From NCBI RefSeq assembly GCF_000374565.1, contig NZ_KB894706.1, positions 1 through 58,360 on the forward strand: a stretch of DNA of 58,360 bases, read 5' to 3'. The stretch is from Siminovitchia fordii DSM 16014 = CIP 108821 (GTDB lineage: Bacteria > Bacillota > Bacilli > Bacillales > Bacillaceae_C). The stretch's first letter is position 1. Each line of letters opens with the position of its first letter. Below, one piece after another: positions 26,590 through 37,129 of the stretch. The notes under the pieces were generated by a model, which worked only from the letters and a program-made list of their open reading frames with translations, was not told the origin of the DNA and did no database searches. The translations under genes were made by a program, and so were the position numbers.

Positions 26590-26624
26590 GAAAAAGGCTG
26601 GGGCTTCAATCCCGGTCTTTTTCA
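26590..26624 (+). terminator. Terminator of pheST
   Basis: AAAAAGGCTGGGG and CCCGGTCTTTTT pair with small mismatches around a short loop, ending in a T-rich run. Confidence 0.75.
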
Positions 26625-26755
26625 TTCGAATTTATCATGATTAAAGGGAGACGTTTTCTGGAAATGTGATAGAATGTCCTTATAACCTGTTTCATCCTGA
26701 TTGGATAAAATGAACGGCATTATGGCCATCCATGAAAGGGGGAGGAGGAATAACT

Positions 26756-27613
26756 GTGAACCTGGATGTTTTCTCCAGCTATACTTGGTATGAGATGTGG
26801 AGCCCGATCACTTTAATAATCATTGTGCTGGCTTCTGTCATTTATGCAAGAAAAATAATATATTCTTCCAATTATAAAGTTACAAAAAAACAAATGGCCT
26901 ATTTTTATACAGCTGCAGTTTCTTTATATATAGTTAAGGGCAGTCCATTAAAAATTGCTTCTGAACATTTTTCTTTCAGCGCCCATGTAATCGAGGTCAT
27001 GACAGTACTGTTCATTGTACTGCCATTGTTTATTTTAAGCATGCCTCCCCAGTGGGCAAGACAATATTTTTGGAATCATAAGCTGAAATTTACGATTAAG
27101 CTGCTTGGACATCCGTGGATGGCAGCCTTGTTGTTTAACGGAGTGTTAACAGCTTATTTTGCACCGCAAATATTCAACTACATTCAACAAAATCCAGTTT
27201 TTTCAATCATCAGCCAGGCTTTTCTTCTAATCACTGGTTTCCTGATGTGGTGGACAATTATCATGCCGTTGCCAGAAATCAGCAAATTCTCGTATTTTAC
27301 CAGGGTGGCATATATCTTTCTGAACGCTGTTTTATTGATGCCAATCGGTATTTTTCTTCTGGTAGGTATAAGCGAGGCACATTATCCGTTGTATGCGGCG
27401 GTGGCTGGTGAACTGATTCCTTCGCTGTCGGCAGTTTATGACCAGCAGCTTGGAGGCGGTATATTGAAAGCCATTCAGCTGACAAGCTACGGGATTGCTC
27501 TCTTTTATCTTATTGGAAACTGGAGTAAGAAAGAAGATGAACGTGAAGGCCAGATTGATGATGAGAATATTCGGGTTGTGCAAGGTGTCGTGATTCATTT
27601 ACCGAAAAAATAA
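26756..27613 (+). CDS. CtaG-family cytochrome c oxidase assembly membrane protein
   Basis: 285-residue polytopic protein with about seven hydrophobic segments. The features fit the caa3-type CtaG family: histidine and methionine-rich segment ends (HVIEVMTVLFIVLPLFILSM, HPWMAALLFNGVL), a WWTIIMPLPE loop and a last extracellular stretch before GGGILKAIQLTSYGIALFYL. CtaG relatives assist copper-site assembly or formation of active caa3 oxidase. No oxidase genes are nearby, so which oxidase it would serve is unknown. GTG 26756 is chosen because GGAGGAGG stands 7 bases upstream. Confidence 0.85.
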   Translation: MNLDVFSSYTWYEMWSPITLIIIVLASVIYARKIIYSSNYKVTKKQMAYFYTAAVSLYIVKGSPLKIASEHFSFSAHVIEVMTVLFIVLPLFILSMPPQWARQYFWNHKLKFTIKLLGHPWMAALLFNGVLTAYFAPQIFNYIQQNPVFSIISQAFLLITGFLMWWTIIMPLPEISKFSYFTRVAYIFLNAVLLMPIGIFLLVGISEAHYPLYAAVAGELIPSLSAVYDQQLGGGILKAIQLTSYGIALFYLIGNWSKKEDEREGQIDDENIRVVQGVVIHLPKK

Positions 27614-27655
27614 CGAAGCTGCTTTGGCTTAATACGCCAATAGCAGCTTTTTAGC
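27614..27655. terminator. Bidirectional terminator between ctaG-like gene and the NRDE gene
   Basis: AAGCTGCTTTGGC and GCCAATAGCAGCTT form a stem with one bulge, with T and A tracts at either end. It serves two convergent genes. Confidence 0.85.
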
Positions 27656-28415
27656 TTTTCTCCAGCATAAATGTGAATTCTTTTTCTTGGTTCCCATTGA
27701 GGGAAACTGTTCTTTCGATAAAGCGGACATTTCGTTTTTGGTCGATTGTAACAACGGTTGAACAGCGTGTTCCATAATCGGAGCTTTTAATGAAAATTGA
27801 AGATAAGGTCTTTTCAAGCTTCAGTGGAATCCCGGTTTTCGGCAATTTTTCTTCAGGTGCAGGTTCATCGTCGGCAAGGATTGTAAAAAGACTTTTATGG
27901 TCCACGCCATTGGCAAGAAGTTGTTTGATCTGATGTTTGCCCTTTACGACTTTTGGCCAAGGGGTATCAAGTTGGTCATTGCTCAGCCCGTAAATTCCAG
28001 GACCCAATTTTTTAATCTGGTTTCCGGTATTAGAGTAATACAAAAGGGTATCCGCATCTGCAACAAATAAATTAAACCCTTTGTAGTCTAATCTTTCTTG
28101 CTGAAGATTTTTTAAAAATTCAACCGGGCTTTCGTCTCCTGCTAAAAAATCACGAACAATATGTCCCCTTGATTTTTTATCCGTTTTATCAAATTCTGAG
28201 GGGTTTCTGTAATTGGTCAGAGCAGCAAATCTGCCGGTCCGGGTAATGCCCATCCAAGTACCCATTTGCTCCAGATCCCTGCCAGCCAAAATGGAAGGAT
28301 GGTCATCCCAATAATGCGCAGCCTTGGAGGGCCGTTTGTAAAACTCGTCACGATTCGCTGCTGTGATCAGATGATAATCCGGGTGGCAACGAAAAGCAAC
28401 AAAGATAATGCACAT
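27651..28415 (-). CDS. NRDE/TANGO2 family protein
   Basis: 254-residue member of the family named for its NRDE motif: MCIIFVAF at the N-terminus (Cys2 could be exposed after Met removal, as in Ntn-type hydrolases), AANRDEFYKRP at about 22-32, GRDLEQMGTWMGITRTGRFA and ALTNYRNP. Human TANGO2 is linked to lipid/haem handling, but no bacterial reaction is established. ATG 28415 is preferred over the upstream ATG 28442 because all members begin MC and GGGGAG lies just upstream. It follows the MFS gene by about 20 bp on the same strand, so the two probably form an operon. Confidence 0.88.
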   Translation of the reverse strand: MCIIFVAFRCHPDYHLITAANRDEFYKRPSKAAHYWDDHPSILAGRDLEQMGTWMGITRTGRFAALTNYRNPSEFDKTDKKSRGHIVRDFLAGDESPVEFLKNLQQERLDYKGFNLFVADADTLLYYSNTGNQIKKLGPGIYGLSNDQLDTPWPKVVKGKHQIKQLLANGVDHKSLFTILADDEPAPEEKLPKTGIPLKLEKTLSSIFIKSSDYGTRCSTVVTIDQKRNVRFIERTVSLNGNQEKEFTFMLEKS

Positions 28416-28434
28416 AATATCTCCCCGTTCATTT

Positions 28435-29799
28435 TTATTCATTCATATCCTTTAACTTCTTTTGGCCTGGAAGCCTGATGGAAAGAAAGAATACCAAAAG
28501 GCAGAAAACAAGGCAGATCATCGCAACATTGTGGAGGTGCTGAATATCAAGATGGCGGTTAAAAGCCAGACCCAGTAAACTGGATGATAAGATGGAACCC
28601 AAATATCGGCTTGTTTGGAAGAGCCCCGATGCCGATCCTGTATCCTCCGGTTTTACATGCTCATATAAAGCTGTCTGCATCGAGATATTACTAAATCCAT
28701 TGCTCATTCCCAAAACGGCCATGATGATCAGCAGCCATAGAAGGGACGATGTTTCATGTAATGTAAGCAGAAGGGCTGTTCCGGAAAAAAGGATCACGGA
28801 ACCCGTAATAAGTGCTGGTTTTGGTCCGTGGCGATCAATCAGTCTGCCGACAAACGGCGATACAATGACGCCGAATCCCGCCAAAGCGAGCATAATTAAA
28901 CCGGTATTACCGGGGCTGTAATGTTTAACCTGCTGTAAGAAAGTCGGAAAACCGAAGAAGTAACAATAATAAACAAGGTTTATAGTGATAAACTGCAAAT
29001 AAACCAGCGTTACGTTCTTGTTCTTTTTAAGACCTATGACATCAATAAAAGGTTCCGTCTGTCTTTTCTCATAGTAGTAGAAACTGACGGACGTAATGAT
29101 AAAGACAATGAATGCCCACCAATGAACCTGAGTATCCAAAGAGAGAAGAAACAGAATCAGGCCAATCACTGCAATGATAAACAATGTGATACCAACAAAG
29201 TCGATACGAGCCAGTTCAAATTTCCCTTGTCTTTTATCAGGTAAAATAAAAATGGCCATAAGAAAAGAGACAATGATAAAAGGAAAGTTTACAATGAAAA
29301 TAGATGGCCAATCCCATGAATCAATTAAAAGTCCACCAATGGATGGGCCGAAGGCTGCGGAAGTTGATGCAAAAATCGAAAGCGTTGCCAAGGCTTTCGC
29401 CTGTCCTTTCGTGATGCTTGTCCGGACAATGCTCATTCCACTCGGGAATAGTGTTGAACTGCCAATCGCCTGGAGCGCCCGGCATCCAAGCAAAAAAGGA
29501 AAGTTTGGTGAGAACGGTGCCAGCATTGAAGCGGCTGCTACTGTAATAAGACCTGCTAAAAACATTCTTTTCGGACCGAACATATCGCTTAATTTTCCCA
29601 TAACAGGCTGGCCGGCCGCGCTGGCAAGATAAAAAACTGAAATCAGCCAGGAAGCATCGGCAAATGTGAGCTCGAACTCCTGCTGCATCCTGGTCAATGC
29701 CACAGAAATCATGGACGAATTCAATGGGTTCAATAATGTACCGAGACCGATGGTTAAAACAAGAACCCATGATTTATGCGAATTTTTTGTTCCTGTCAT
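28435..29799 (-). CDS. MFS drug/metabolite efflux transporter
   Basis: Major facilitator of about 454 residues with 12-14 transmembrane segments. The DHA-type signatures are present: the LNPLNSSMISVALTRMQQEF start (motif D1-like), GKLSDMFGPKRMFLAG (motif A, about 74-89), RALQAIGSSTLFPSG (motif B region) and STSAAFGPSIGGLLID (motif C, antiporter type). A second motif-A-like stretch, GRLIDRHGPKPALI, lies in the C-terminal half. The motif-C antiporter signature supports proton-driven export; substrate unknown. ATG 29799 has AGGTG at proper distance; GTG 29808 is an alternative three codons upstream. Confidence 0.9.
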   Translation of the reverse strand: MTGTKNSHKSWVLVLTIGLGTLLNPLNSSMISVALTRMQQEFELTFADASWLISVFYLASAAGQPVMGKLSDMFGPKRMFLAGLITVAAASMLAPFSPNFPFLLGCRALQAIGSSTLFPSGMSIVRTSITKGQAKALATLSIFASTSAAFGPSIGGLLIDSWDWPSIFIVNFPFIIVSFLMAIFILPDKRQGKFELARIDFVGITLFIIAVIGLILFLLSLDTQVHWWAFIVFIITSVSFYYYEKRQTEPFIDVIGLKKNKNVTLVYLQFITINLVYYCYFFGFPTFLQQVKHYSPGNTGLIMLALAGFGVIVSPFVGRLIDRHGPKPALITGSVILFSGTALLLTLHETSSLLWLLIIMAVLGMSNGFSNISMQTALYEHVKPEDTGSASGLFQTSRYLGSILSSSLLGLAFNRHLDIQHLHNVAMICLVFCLLVFFLSIRLPGQKKLKDMNE

Positions 29800-29911
29800 T
29801 ACAATCACCTGATTCTTCTGATCCGTTGCGTTAAGGACATGCTAACGATTTATCTTAGGATAGTCAATTGATTGGCATTTTTAGACATTTTAAGTCGAAA
29901 GGTCGATAAGC

Positions 29912-30457
29912 ATGAAAAAGAACCGCCTCCCTGTCTATTTATTTTTGTTTTTTATTGCTGTTATAGCTTTTTCCATGTACGGACGATCAGAGATTAAAAA
30001 CTTTCCTGAAGGGAAGGTGACGAGTTACCAACACAGCATGAAAGCAAGTATGATGGATATTTTAAATTACATTCCTATAGAGCAAATAGAAAAAGAAAAG
30101 GTCATGTCAAAAGATCAATCAGTCATTTTTTTGAAAAAAACTGATCGTATCCTTTCTAGTTATACGGAGCTAAGGGAGATCTCATCCATCTATATGAATC
30201 CGGATGAGTCAATTTTAAACACTCAATCCATACTTGAAATTCTTTATGTTTCATTTAGTCAGTTAGAAGAGGATAAAACGAACACGATAAAGCTGACAGA
30301 TGGACAGGCCGGCTACATCTCAGATGTATATCGATTTTTCTCCGATGTCCATCATATAGATATCTTAAATTTGGAATTGGATGAATCATTGGAGGAGATG
30401 GAAAAGGTGGCGGAAAAGTATCCGAATCTTAGCCGTCGGATAGAGGGATTGAAGTGA
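29912..30457 (+). CDS. Hypothetical membrane-anchored protein
   Basis: 181 residues, with an N-terminal hydrophobic helix (LPVYLFLFFIAVIAFSM, about 6-22) and a hydrophilic extracytoplasmic domain with predicted helices, including VFLKKTD-type charged segments and a Glu-rich C-terminus. No lipobox and no family recognised. Its last codons overlap the GTG of the following lipoprotein remnant (GTGA), so it was probably cotranslated with it. As that partner has decayed, this gene may be losing function too, though its frame is intact. Confidence 0.65.
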   Translation: MKKNRLPVYLFLFFIAVIAFSMYGRSEIKNFPEGKVTSYQHSMKASMMDILNYIPIEQIEKEKVMSKDQSVIFLKKTDRILSSYTELREISSIYMNPDESILNTQSILEILYVSFSQLEEDKTNTIKLTDGQAGYISDVYRFFSDVHHIDILNLELDESLEEMEKVAEKYPNLSRRIEGLK

Positions 30458-30780
30458 AAAGACTCTTATTGATTACAATCATATTGTTTTTGACCGCTTG
30501 TTCCCGTCCAAACGACAACAGGAACAAATGGATCATCATCAAGAAGAAAATCAGCCGGCAACCTGAAGGGTAACGGACGTCCGACTCGCCGAACGGCTGC
30601 AAATTCCATGGTCAATTACGAAAAAAGGCTCTACATTTTATATAAGTAAACTAAAAACTAAATGGAACAATTGCTGCGGCAGAAATCAAATCCGGTGAGG
30701 TGAAACGGGATCCAGTCGCATTGAATAAGCCCTTATTTACCGAAGGCGAAGGGGGCCTGTAGGCTTTGAACTAGGTGTGC
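30454..30780 (+). pseudogene. Remnant of a PQQ/sorbosone-type sugar dehydrogenase lipoprotein
   Basis: GTG 30454 opens a lipoprotein signal peptide (MKRLLLITIILFLTAC, lipobox LTAC) that stops after 40 codons. Another frame continues with ENQPAT, a TGA, then RVTDVRLAERLQIPWSITKK and GSTFYIS. After a further shift come GTIAAAEIKSGEVKRDP, NKPLFTEGEGGL, a TAG, and GFEL one base out of frame. IPWSI, GSTFYI and EGGLLGFEL are the first blade signatures of soluble glucose/sorbosone dehydrogenases. At least three frameshifts or stops are needed and the rest of the enzyme (about 270 residues) is missing. From 30780 to 30990 nothing is recognisable. Confidence 0.75.
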
Positions 30781-30994
30781 CATCCTTGCCATCATTGAGA
30801 GAAGCGCTTTCCGGTCGATGGCGGTGCTGCTGCCCGGTATGGTGATTTGTCCACATTCCGTTCATTGAATGAATCTACCGGATAAAGGCAGTACGGGAAC
30901 ACACACAAACGGGCAGTCCACCCCGGATTCGTTAATCCAAAATGGACTTGAACACCCCTATTCCTTCTCAACTCCAACTCTCAGCCCCAACTGC

Positions 30995-31927
30995 CTATAT
31001 CCCTGCAATCTTTTTTGCTTTACCGGTATTGGCAAAGTGTAATTTTGTAAACTCATTTAATGCCGCTGCGCCTCTTCCTTTGATAAGTCTCGCAGCAGCC
31101 TGATCTACCTTGGCTCCTGCCCCCTTTGGAATTGTAAACCCTGCATTTTTGCTTAAATCTTCAAAAGAACGGATAAAAGCGTAGCGCGCCAGAATAGATG
31201 CGGCAGCAACAGCCAAATGAATGCTTTCCGCCTTCGTGCTGAAATAAATTTTTTCTCTCTGAACTTTTTTTTGCCCTTTCAAGTGCTTGTAATAGACAGG
31301 TGCTTGAGCAAATTGGTCGACTAGAATGGCATCCGGCTTTTCGGGTGAGATCTTTTCAAGCAAATGATTATGTGTCTGGTTGTGCAGGATGGCTGTCATT
31401 TTCCCCTGTGTCATGCCTGATGCTTGCAGTTTATTGTATTTTGGATTATTTAGTTTTAATAGGCTATATGGCAAAAAAGGTAGCAGATCCTTTGCTATTA
31501 TGACGATTTGTGAGTCCGTCAAATTCTTTGAATCTTTAACGCCGAGCTCTTTTAGAAGTGGAATTTGATCGGCTTTTACATAAGCTGCCGCTACGATGAG
31601 AGGCCCAAAATAATCCCCTTTGCCCACCTCGTCTGAACCGATGACCGACATTGTCGAGATGTTATCCGGAAGTGGCATTCCAGATACCTTCGGCGAAGCG
31701 GTGCTTGTTGCCTGATTCAAGTCCGATATGCCCCATTTTTTTACTTCTTCTTCGCTTCCGGCTCCCTGGAACATGACTTTCCCCGATTTATAGGAAGTGA
31801 TGACACAACTGTCTTTCCTTGCGAGAAAAATACTTCCAGGAGGGTTTTTTTCGGAAAGATATGGCCGGTAATGTTCTTTCATCTTTTTAATTTCCTCAAT
31901 AGTTGTTTGAATTACGGTGTTTGCCAT
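30995..31927 (-). CDS. rnhC: Ribonuclease HIII
   Basis: Endonuclease that cleaves the RNA strand of RNA-DNA hybrids; the HIII type is typical of Firmicutes. The 310 residues carry an N-terminal TBP-like hybrid-binding domain (about 1-85) and the type 2 RNase H fold with the active-site acids in SVIGSDEVGKGDYFGPLIVA (Asp/Glu), GVKDSKNLTDSQI and DAILVDQFA. The C-terminal GAGAKVDQAAARLIKGRG is conserved. Start ATG 31927 with GGAGG upstream; an ATG seven codons earlier lacks a site. It is divergent from zapA. Confidence 0.95.
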   Translation of the reverse strand: MANTVIQTTIEEIKKMKEHYRPYLSEKNPPGSIFLARKDSCVITSYKSGKVMFQGAGSEEEVKKWGISDLNQATSTASPKVSGMPLPDNISTMSVIGSDEVGKGDYFGPLIVAAAYVKADQIPLLKELGVKDSKNLTDSQIVIIAKDLLPFLPYSLLKLNNPKYNKLQASGMTQGKMTAILHNQTHNHLLEKISPEKPDAILVDQFAQAPVYYKHLKGQKKVQREKIYFSTKAESIHLAVAAASILARYAFIRSFEDLSKNAGFTIPKGAGAKVDQAAARLIKGRGAAALNEFTKLHFANTGKAKKIAGI

Positions 31928-32077
31928 AAGACAGCATCCTCCTGACACCTATACTTTGACTTCATTCAGTATAATGATTCCCATCTTTTTTCATTCGTGA
32001 TATGATATAAGATAGGATTTTTGGCATGTGTAAAAAGAATTTTTTAAAGCTTTACAAGAAGAAATGGAGGCATGACT

Positions 32078-32338
32078 TTGTCGTCAAGTGAAAAGACCCG
32101 CACTCCAGTTACAATCTATGGGCAACATTATATCATTACAGGGACAGAGACGTCAGCGCATATGAGACTGGTAGCTGAGCTTGTTGATGAAAAAATGCGG
32201 GAAATCCGATCGGTGAACCCAAATCTTGATACTAGCAAGCTGGCCGTACTGACGGCTGTCAATGCTGTCCATGAGCAAATCAGACTTCAAGAGCGCCTGG
32301 AGCATCTGGAACAAGAGCTTTCGCGTTTAAAGGAATGA
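32078..32338 (+). CDS. zapA: Cell division protein ZapA
   Basis: FtsZ-bundling protein that promotes Z-ring formation. About 86 residues: an N-terminal beta domain (TPVTIYGQHYIITGTETSAH), the conserved LDTSKLAVLTAVNAVHEQI and a C-terminal coiled coil (LQERLEHLEQELSRL). TTG 32078 lies 7 bases after GGAGG, while ATG 32072 would be one base from it, so TTG is the better start. It heads the zapA-cvpA-polX-mutS2-yshE cluster found in B. subtilis. Confidence 0.93.
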   Translation: MSSSEKTRTPVTIYGQHYIITGTETSAHMRLVAELVDEKMREIRSVNPNLDTSKLAVLTAVNAVHEQIRLQERLEHLEQELSRLKE

Positions 32339-32345
32339 AATACGT

Positions 32346-32888
32346 ATGTTGAGTTTAGCATTATTGATCATATTAATCATTGGATTCTTTGTCGGTCTTA
32401 AAAGGGGATTCATCCTTCAACTGATTCACATGATCGGTTTTATCGTTTCATTTATCGTTGCTTATATTTATTACGATGACTTGGCTCCCAAACTCCGCCT
32501 TTGGATTCCGTATCCGGACTTTGATTCGGGAAAGGCTTTGCAGATGGTTTTTGAGGGAGTAGGTATGGATGAAGCATTTTACCGCGCAGTAGCATTTGTC
32601 ATTATATTTTTTGCTGTCCGTATTGTACTGGGCATCATTGGTTCAGCACTCGATTTTGTGGCAAGCCTTCCAATCTTAAATATATTGAATGTATGGGCTG
32701 GCGGTATTCTTGGGTTTCTAGAAGTTTACTTAATGATTTTCATATTGTTGTATATTGCTGCATTACTGCCAGTTCCGGCAATTCAAGAAGCCATTAATGG
32801 TTCATTCCTTGCCAAAGGGATGATCAACTATACGCCATTTTTATCTGCTGAATTGAAAAAATGGTGGATTGATTATATTCAAAGCTGA
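32346..32888 (+). CDS. yshB: CvpA family membrane protein (YshB)
   Basis: 180-residue membrane protein with four hydrophobic segments: LALLIILIIGFFVGLKRGFI at the N-terminus, then MIGFIVSFIVAYIYY, FVIIFFAVRIVLGIIGSAL and GILGFLEVYLMIFILLYIAAL. GLKRGF and the NVWAGGILGF block are CvpA signatures. CvpA was named from colicin V production in E. coli; its role in Bacillus is unclear. It begins 7 bp after zapA. Confidence 0.9.
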   Translation: MLSLALLIILIIGFFVGLKRGFILQLIHMIGFIVSFIVAYIYYDDLAPKLRLWIPYPDFDSGKALQMVFEGVGMDEAFYRAVAFVIIFFAVRIVLGIIGSALDFVASLPILNILNVWAGGILGFLEVYLMIFILLYIAALLPVPAIQEAINGSFLAKGMINYTPFLSAELKKWWIDYIQS

Positions 32889-32966
32889 CTTCTCTTGCAA
32901 AAGGGAAGTTTTTCTTTTAACTTCATTATTTGATAAAATGAGAGCCAGGAGAATGGAGAACGGTTG

Positions 32967-34697
32967 GTGACAGGTATGAGAGTAAATAAAAAAGATGTCA
33001 TTCGTTTGTTGGAACAGATTGCCGTATATATGGAACTTAAAGGGGAAAACCCATTTAAGACAGCTGCATTCAGAAAAGCAGCAGCTGCATTGGAAGCGGA
33101 TGATAGGAGTTTATCGGAAATCAAAGACTTTACCAAAATTCCATCCATTGGAAAGGGAACGGCTGCAGTCATTGAGGAGTTTATTGAGGACGGGGTTTCT
33201 TCTGTTCTTCGGGAACTTCAGGAAACTGTCCCCAAAGGCTTAATTCCTCTTTTGCAGATTCCCGGACTTGGCGGCAAAAGTATTGCCAGATTATATAAAG
33301 AACTGGACGTTGTTGATATCAAGTCTCTGAAAGCGGCCTGTGAAGCCGGTAAAATCAGAGCAATCAAGGGTTTTGGCAAAAAAACGGAAGAAAATATTAT
33401 TGAGGCACTCAAGCAAATGGGTAAGCAGCCGGATCGTCTGCCTATTTCATATATGATTCCGATTGCGGAGCTGATTGAAGCTTCTCTGAAGGAGATAAGG
33501 GAGATTTCGAGATTTTCGAGAGCGGGAAGCCTCAGACGGGTTAGGGAAACGATCAAGGATCTTGATTTTATCATTTCAACAGAGCATCCGCAGGTGGTCA
33601 AGGAGAAATTGCTTGGTCTTGAAGGGTTTGGGGAAGCGACTGCAAGTGGAGATACTAAAGTGACTCTATTGGTTGAAGGCGGACAATATCGAATCTCAGT
33701 CGACATCCGAATTGTTGCACCTTGTGAATATGCAACGGCCTTGCACCATTTTACAGGCTCAGCGGATCATAACGTCCGATTGCGCCAGCTTGCAAAATCA
33801 AGAGGGGAAAAAATCAGTGAATACGGTGTGGAAAATATCGAAACAGGTGAAATCAAAACGTTTAAATCTGAAACTGATTTTTTTCATCATTTTGATTTGC
33901 CGTTTATTCCACCGGAAATCCGGGAGGATGGAAAAGAAGTTGATGAGTTTGACGGCAGTCGGCAATTAATCCAAATTGAAGATATTAAAGGCGACCTTCA
34001 CATGCATACAACATGGTCGGACGGAGCTTTTTCAATAGTGGAAATGGTGGAGGCGTGCCGGAAAAAGGGCTATCAATATATAGCTATAACGGACCATTCA
34101 CAATTTTTGAGAGTGGCCAATGGCTTGACTGTGGACCGGATTAAAAAGCAAAATGAGGAAATCAAAGAGTTAAATGAGAAATATGATGATATTTTAATTT
34201 TATCAGGTATTGAGATGGACATCTTGCCGGACGGAAGACTGGATTATGATGATGAACTATTGGCCGAACTTGATATTGTCATAGCTTCCATTCATTCCAG
34301 TTTTTCACAGCCGAGGAAAAAGATCATGGAGCGCTTGAGAAATGCACTTGAAAATCCTCATGTGGACATAATCGCCCACCCGACCGGCAGACTGATCGGC
34401 AGGCGTGACGGCTATGATGCCGATATTGACGAGCTGATTGAGCTTGCAAAGGAGACGGATACCGCACTGGAACTGAATGCCAATCCGGCTAGGTTGGACT
34501 TGTCCGCAGAGCATCTAAGGCATGCACAGGAACAGGGTGTGAAGCTAGTAATCAATACCGATGCGCATAACATCGGAAATCTTGAATTTATGGATCTGGG
34601 AGCCTCATTCGCCAGAAGGGGTTGGATCCAAAGACCATCTGTTATCAACACTTGGAAACCGGATGAATTGCTCAGTTTTTTACATCGGAATGATTAG
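32967..34697 (+). CDS. polX: DNA polymerase/3'-5' exonuclease PolX
   Basis: Family X repair polymerase with a C-terminal PHP exonuclease. Order: helix-hairpin-helix 8-kDa domain (about 1-90), second HhH ([15 protein letters not shown]), nucleotidyltransferase core with the carboxylate motif [17 protein letters not shown] (about 190-206), then PHP domain with [14 protein letters not shown] (about 342), [23 protein letters not shown] and NTDAHN, the metal ligands. GTG 32967 fits GGAG with an 8-base gap; ATG 32976 three codons later gives the N-terminus seen in B. subtilis, so the exact start is open. Involved in gap filling and 3'-end processing. Confidence 0.94.
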   Translation: MTGMRVNKKDVIRLLEQIAVYMELKGENPFKTAAFRKAAAALEADDRSLSEIKDFTKIPSIGKGTAAVIEEFIEDGVSSVLRELQETVPKGLIPLLQIPGLGGKSIARLYKELDVVDIKSLKAACEAGKIRAIKGFGKKTEENIIEALKQMGKQPDRLPISYMIPIAELIEASLKEIREISRFSRAGSLRRVRETIKDLDFIISTEHPQVVKEKLLGLEGFGEATASGDTKVTLLVEGGQYRISVDIRIVAPCEYATALHHFTGSADHNVRLRQLAKSRGEKISEYGVENIETGEIKTFKSETDFFHHFDLPFIPPEIREDGKEVDEFDGSRQLIQIEDIKGDLHMHTTWSDGAFSIVEMVEACRKKGYQYIAITDHSQFLRVANGLTVDRIKKQNEEIKELNEKYDDILILSGIEMDILPDGRLDYDDELLAELDIVIASIHSSFSQPRKKIMERLRNALENPHVDIIAHPTGRLIGRRDGYDADIDELIELAKETDTALELNANPARLDLSAEHLRHAQEQGVKLVINTDAHNIGNLEFMDLGASFARRGWIQRPSVINTWKPDELLSFLHRND

Positions 34698-34729
34698 GAA
34701 AGATGGAAAGGGGACTTAAAACAAAGTTC

Positions 34730-37090
34730 ATGAATGAAAAAATATTGCATACTCTTGAATTTAATAAAATCCTTACTCAGCTGGAGGAATATGCAGCATC
34801 TGAACTTGGAGCAGAAAGGATCAGAAAGTTAAAACCGTCCACGTCGTTTGATGAAGTTGTTTTGCTTCAAAAGGAGACGGACGAAGCTGCCCATGTTCTC
34901 AGATTAAAGGGGCATGCCCCTTTGAGCGGGATTTTTAATATTAATCCGCATATTAAGCGCACGCAAATCGGAGGAATGTTGAATCCGTCCGAACTTGTCC
35001 AAATCGGAAATACGATCCATGCAGGCCGTTCAATGAAACGTTTTATAGAAGAGCTCATTGAGGATAACGGATTGGAAATTCCCATTTTATCAGAAAAAGT
35101 CGATCAAATTGCCGTGATGACACCATTAGAGCATGACATTAAAAATGCCGTTGATGAAGGCGGCGAAGTGATGGATTCTGCTAGCCCGGAACTTAGGAGC
35201 ATCAGGCAGCAAAAAAGAAGAAACGAAAACAGGATAAGGGAGAAGCTTGAGAGCCTTATCCGCGGTAGAAATGCTCAGAAGATGCTTTCAGACGCTATCA
35301 TCACAATTCGGAACGAGCGTTATGTCATCCCGGTCAAACAGGAATATCGCTCCCATTATCAAGGTATTGTCCATGATCAGTCTTCTTCAGGCCAGACTTT
35401 ATTTATCGAACCGCAGGCAGTCGTTGACCTGAACAACAGCCTTCGTGAAATGCAAGTGAAGGAAAATAGGGAAATCGAGCGTATCCTCTTAGAACTTTCA
35501 AGTAAAGTAGCAGAAGCAGCAGATGATTTGCTTATCCTTGTGGAAGCCTTGGAATCCCTTGATTTTATTTTTGCAAAAGCCCGATTTGGAAAAGCGATGA
35601 AGGCAACGAGTCCCGATATCAATAAAGAGGGCCGCATCCAATTATTCAAGGCCCGGCACCCGTTGATTCCTCCGGAAGAGGTCGTGGCAAACGATATCTC
35701 ACTTGGAACGGATTTCTCCACCATTGTCATTACAGGACCGAATACAGGGGGAAAGACAATTACTTTGAAAACCACCGGACTTCTTACCCTTATGGGGCAA
35801 GCGGGGTTGCACATTCCGGCATCAGAAGGATCGGAGCTAGCGGTTTTTCAGGAAGTGTTTGCGGATATCGGCGATGAACAATCGATAGAGCAGAGCTTGA
35901 GTACCTTTTCTTCACATATGGTGAATATCGTTGATATTTTGAAACACGTAGATCATGAGAGTCTTGTTCTCTTCGATGAGCTGGGCGCCGGGACAGATCC
36001 ACAGGAAGGTTCGGCGCTGGCTATATCCATCTTGGATGATGTATATAGCCGTGGAGCCCGCGTCATCGCCACGACGCATTATCCGGAATTGAAAGCCTAT
36101 GCTTATAACCGGGATGGAGTCATCAATGCGAGCGTGGAATTTGATGTTGAGACTTTAAAGCCGACATACAGGCTTCTGATCGGTGTACCTGGCCGGAGTA
36201 ATGCATTTGAAATTTCCAAACGGTTAGGGCTTTCCGAAGAAATTATTACCCACGCAAAATCTTTCATTGACTCGGAAAGCAATGAAGTGGAAAACATGAT
36301 TGCTTCCTTGGAAAAGAGCCGAAAAGAGGCGGAGAAAGATTATGAAGATGCCCATATCTATTTGAAAAAAGCCGAAATGCTTCATCAGGACCTTCAAAAG
36401 CAGATGTCCGAGTTTTATGAGCGGAAAAAGGAAATGTATGAGAAGGCAGAACAAAAAGCGGCCGAAGTAGTGGAGAAAGCAAGAATCGAAGCTGAAGATG
36501 TGATAAATTCATTGCGAAAAATGAGACTGGAAAGCGGTGCTCAAGTAAAAGAACATGAATTGATTGAAGCCCGACGGAGGCTTGATACCGCTGTTCCAAG
36601 ATTGGATAAAGCGACAGGGCAGGCTAAAACTTCCAAGCAGAAACAAAAGCTTAAGCCAGGCGATGAGGTCATGATCACCACATTCGGCCAAAAAGGCACT
36701 CTGCTTGAAAAAACCGGGAATAATGAATGGCAGGTACAGGCAGGTGTATTAAAAATGAAAGTTGCCGAAAAGGATATGGAATTTATCAAATCGGAACCGA
36801 AACCTGAACCAAAGCCCCTCGCCACTGTTAAAGGGAGGGACTATCATGTTGGCCTTGAACTCGACATTCGGGGTGAGCGGTATGAAGATGCCTTACGTGA
36901 GGTTGAAAAATATATTGATGATGCACTTCTTGCCAACTATCCGCGTGTATCCATCATCCATGGAAAGGGAACAGGTGCGCTAAGATCCGGAGTTACGGAA
37001 TATTTGAAACATCATCGTGCTGTCAAACGTATTAGACTTGGAGAAGCAGGAGAAGGCGGGAGTGGTGTCACAGTCGTGGAATTCAAGTAG
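34730..37090 (+). CDS. mutS2: Endonuclease MutS2
   Basis: MutS-family ATPase that lacks mismatch-recognition domain I and carries a Smr nuclease domain. In Bacillus it acts on collided ribosomes and recombination intermediates (family knowledge). Lever/clamp domains occupy about 1-310. The ATPase has Walker A GPNTGGKT (about 330-337), [20 protein letters not shown] and Walker [15 protein letters not shown] long coiled coil (about 510-630) and a KOW-like stretch precede the Smr domain ([11 protein letters not shown] ... [12 protein letters not shown]). ATG 34730 matches homologous N-termini; ATG 34703 is an in-frame alternative with a poor site. Confidence 0.95.
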   Translation: MNEKILHTLEFNKILTQLEEYAASELGAERIRKLKPSTSFDEVVLLQKETDEAAHVLRLKGHAPLSGIFNINPHIKRTQIGGMLNPSELVQIGNTIHAGRSMKRFIEELIEDNGLEIPILSEKVDQIAVMTPLEHDIKNAVDEGGEVMDSASPELRSIRQQKRRNENRIREKLESLIRGRNAQKMLSDAIITIRNERYVIPVKQEYRSHYQGIVHDQSSSGQTLFIEPQAVVDLNNSLREMQVKENREIERILLELSSKVAEAADDLLILVEALESLDFIFAKARFGKAMKATSPDINKEGRIQLFKARHPLIPPEEVVANDISLGTDFSTIVITGPNTGGKTITLKTTGLLTLMGQAGLHIPASEGSELAVFQEVFADIGDEQSIEQSLSTFSSHMVNIVDILKHVDHESLVLFDELGAGTDPQEGSALAISILDDVYSRGARVIATTHYPELKAYAYNRDGVINASVEFDVETLKPTYRLLIGVPGRSNAFEISKRLGLSEEIITHAKSFIDSESNEVENMIASLEKSRKEAEKDYEDAHIYLKKAEMLHQDLQKQMSEFYERKKEMYEKAEQKAAEVVEKARIEAEDVINSLRKMRLESGAQVKEHELIEARRRLDTAVPRLDKATGQAKTSKQKQKLKPGDEVMITTFGQKGTLLEKTGNNEWQVQAGVLKMKVAEKDMEFIKSEPKPEPKPLATVKGRDYHVGLELDIRGERYEDALREVEKYIDDALLANYPRVSIIHGKGTGALRSGVTEYLKHHRAVKRIRLGEAGEGGSGVTVVEFK

Positions 37091-37129
37091 CTACCGCCGA
37101 ACCTCCTGAATAAAAGGGGAATGATTTGA

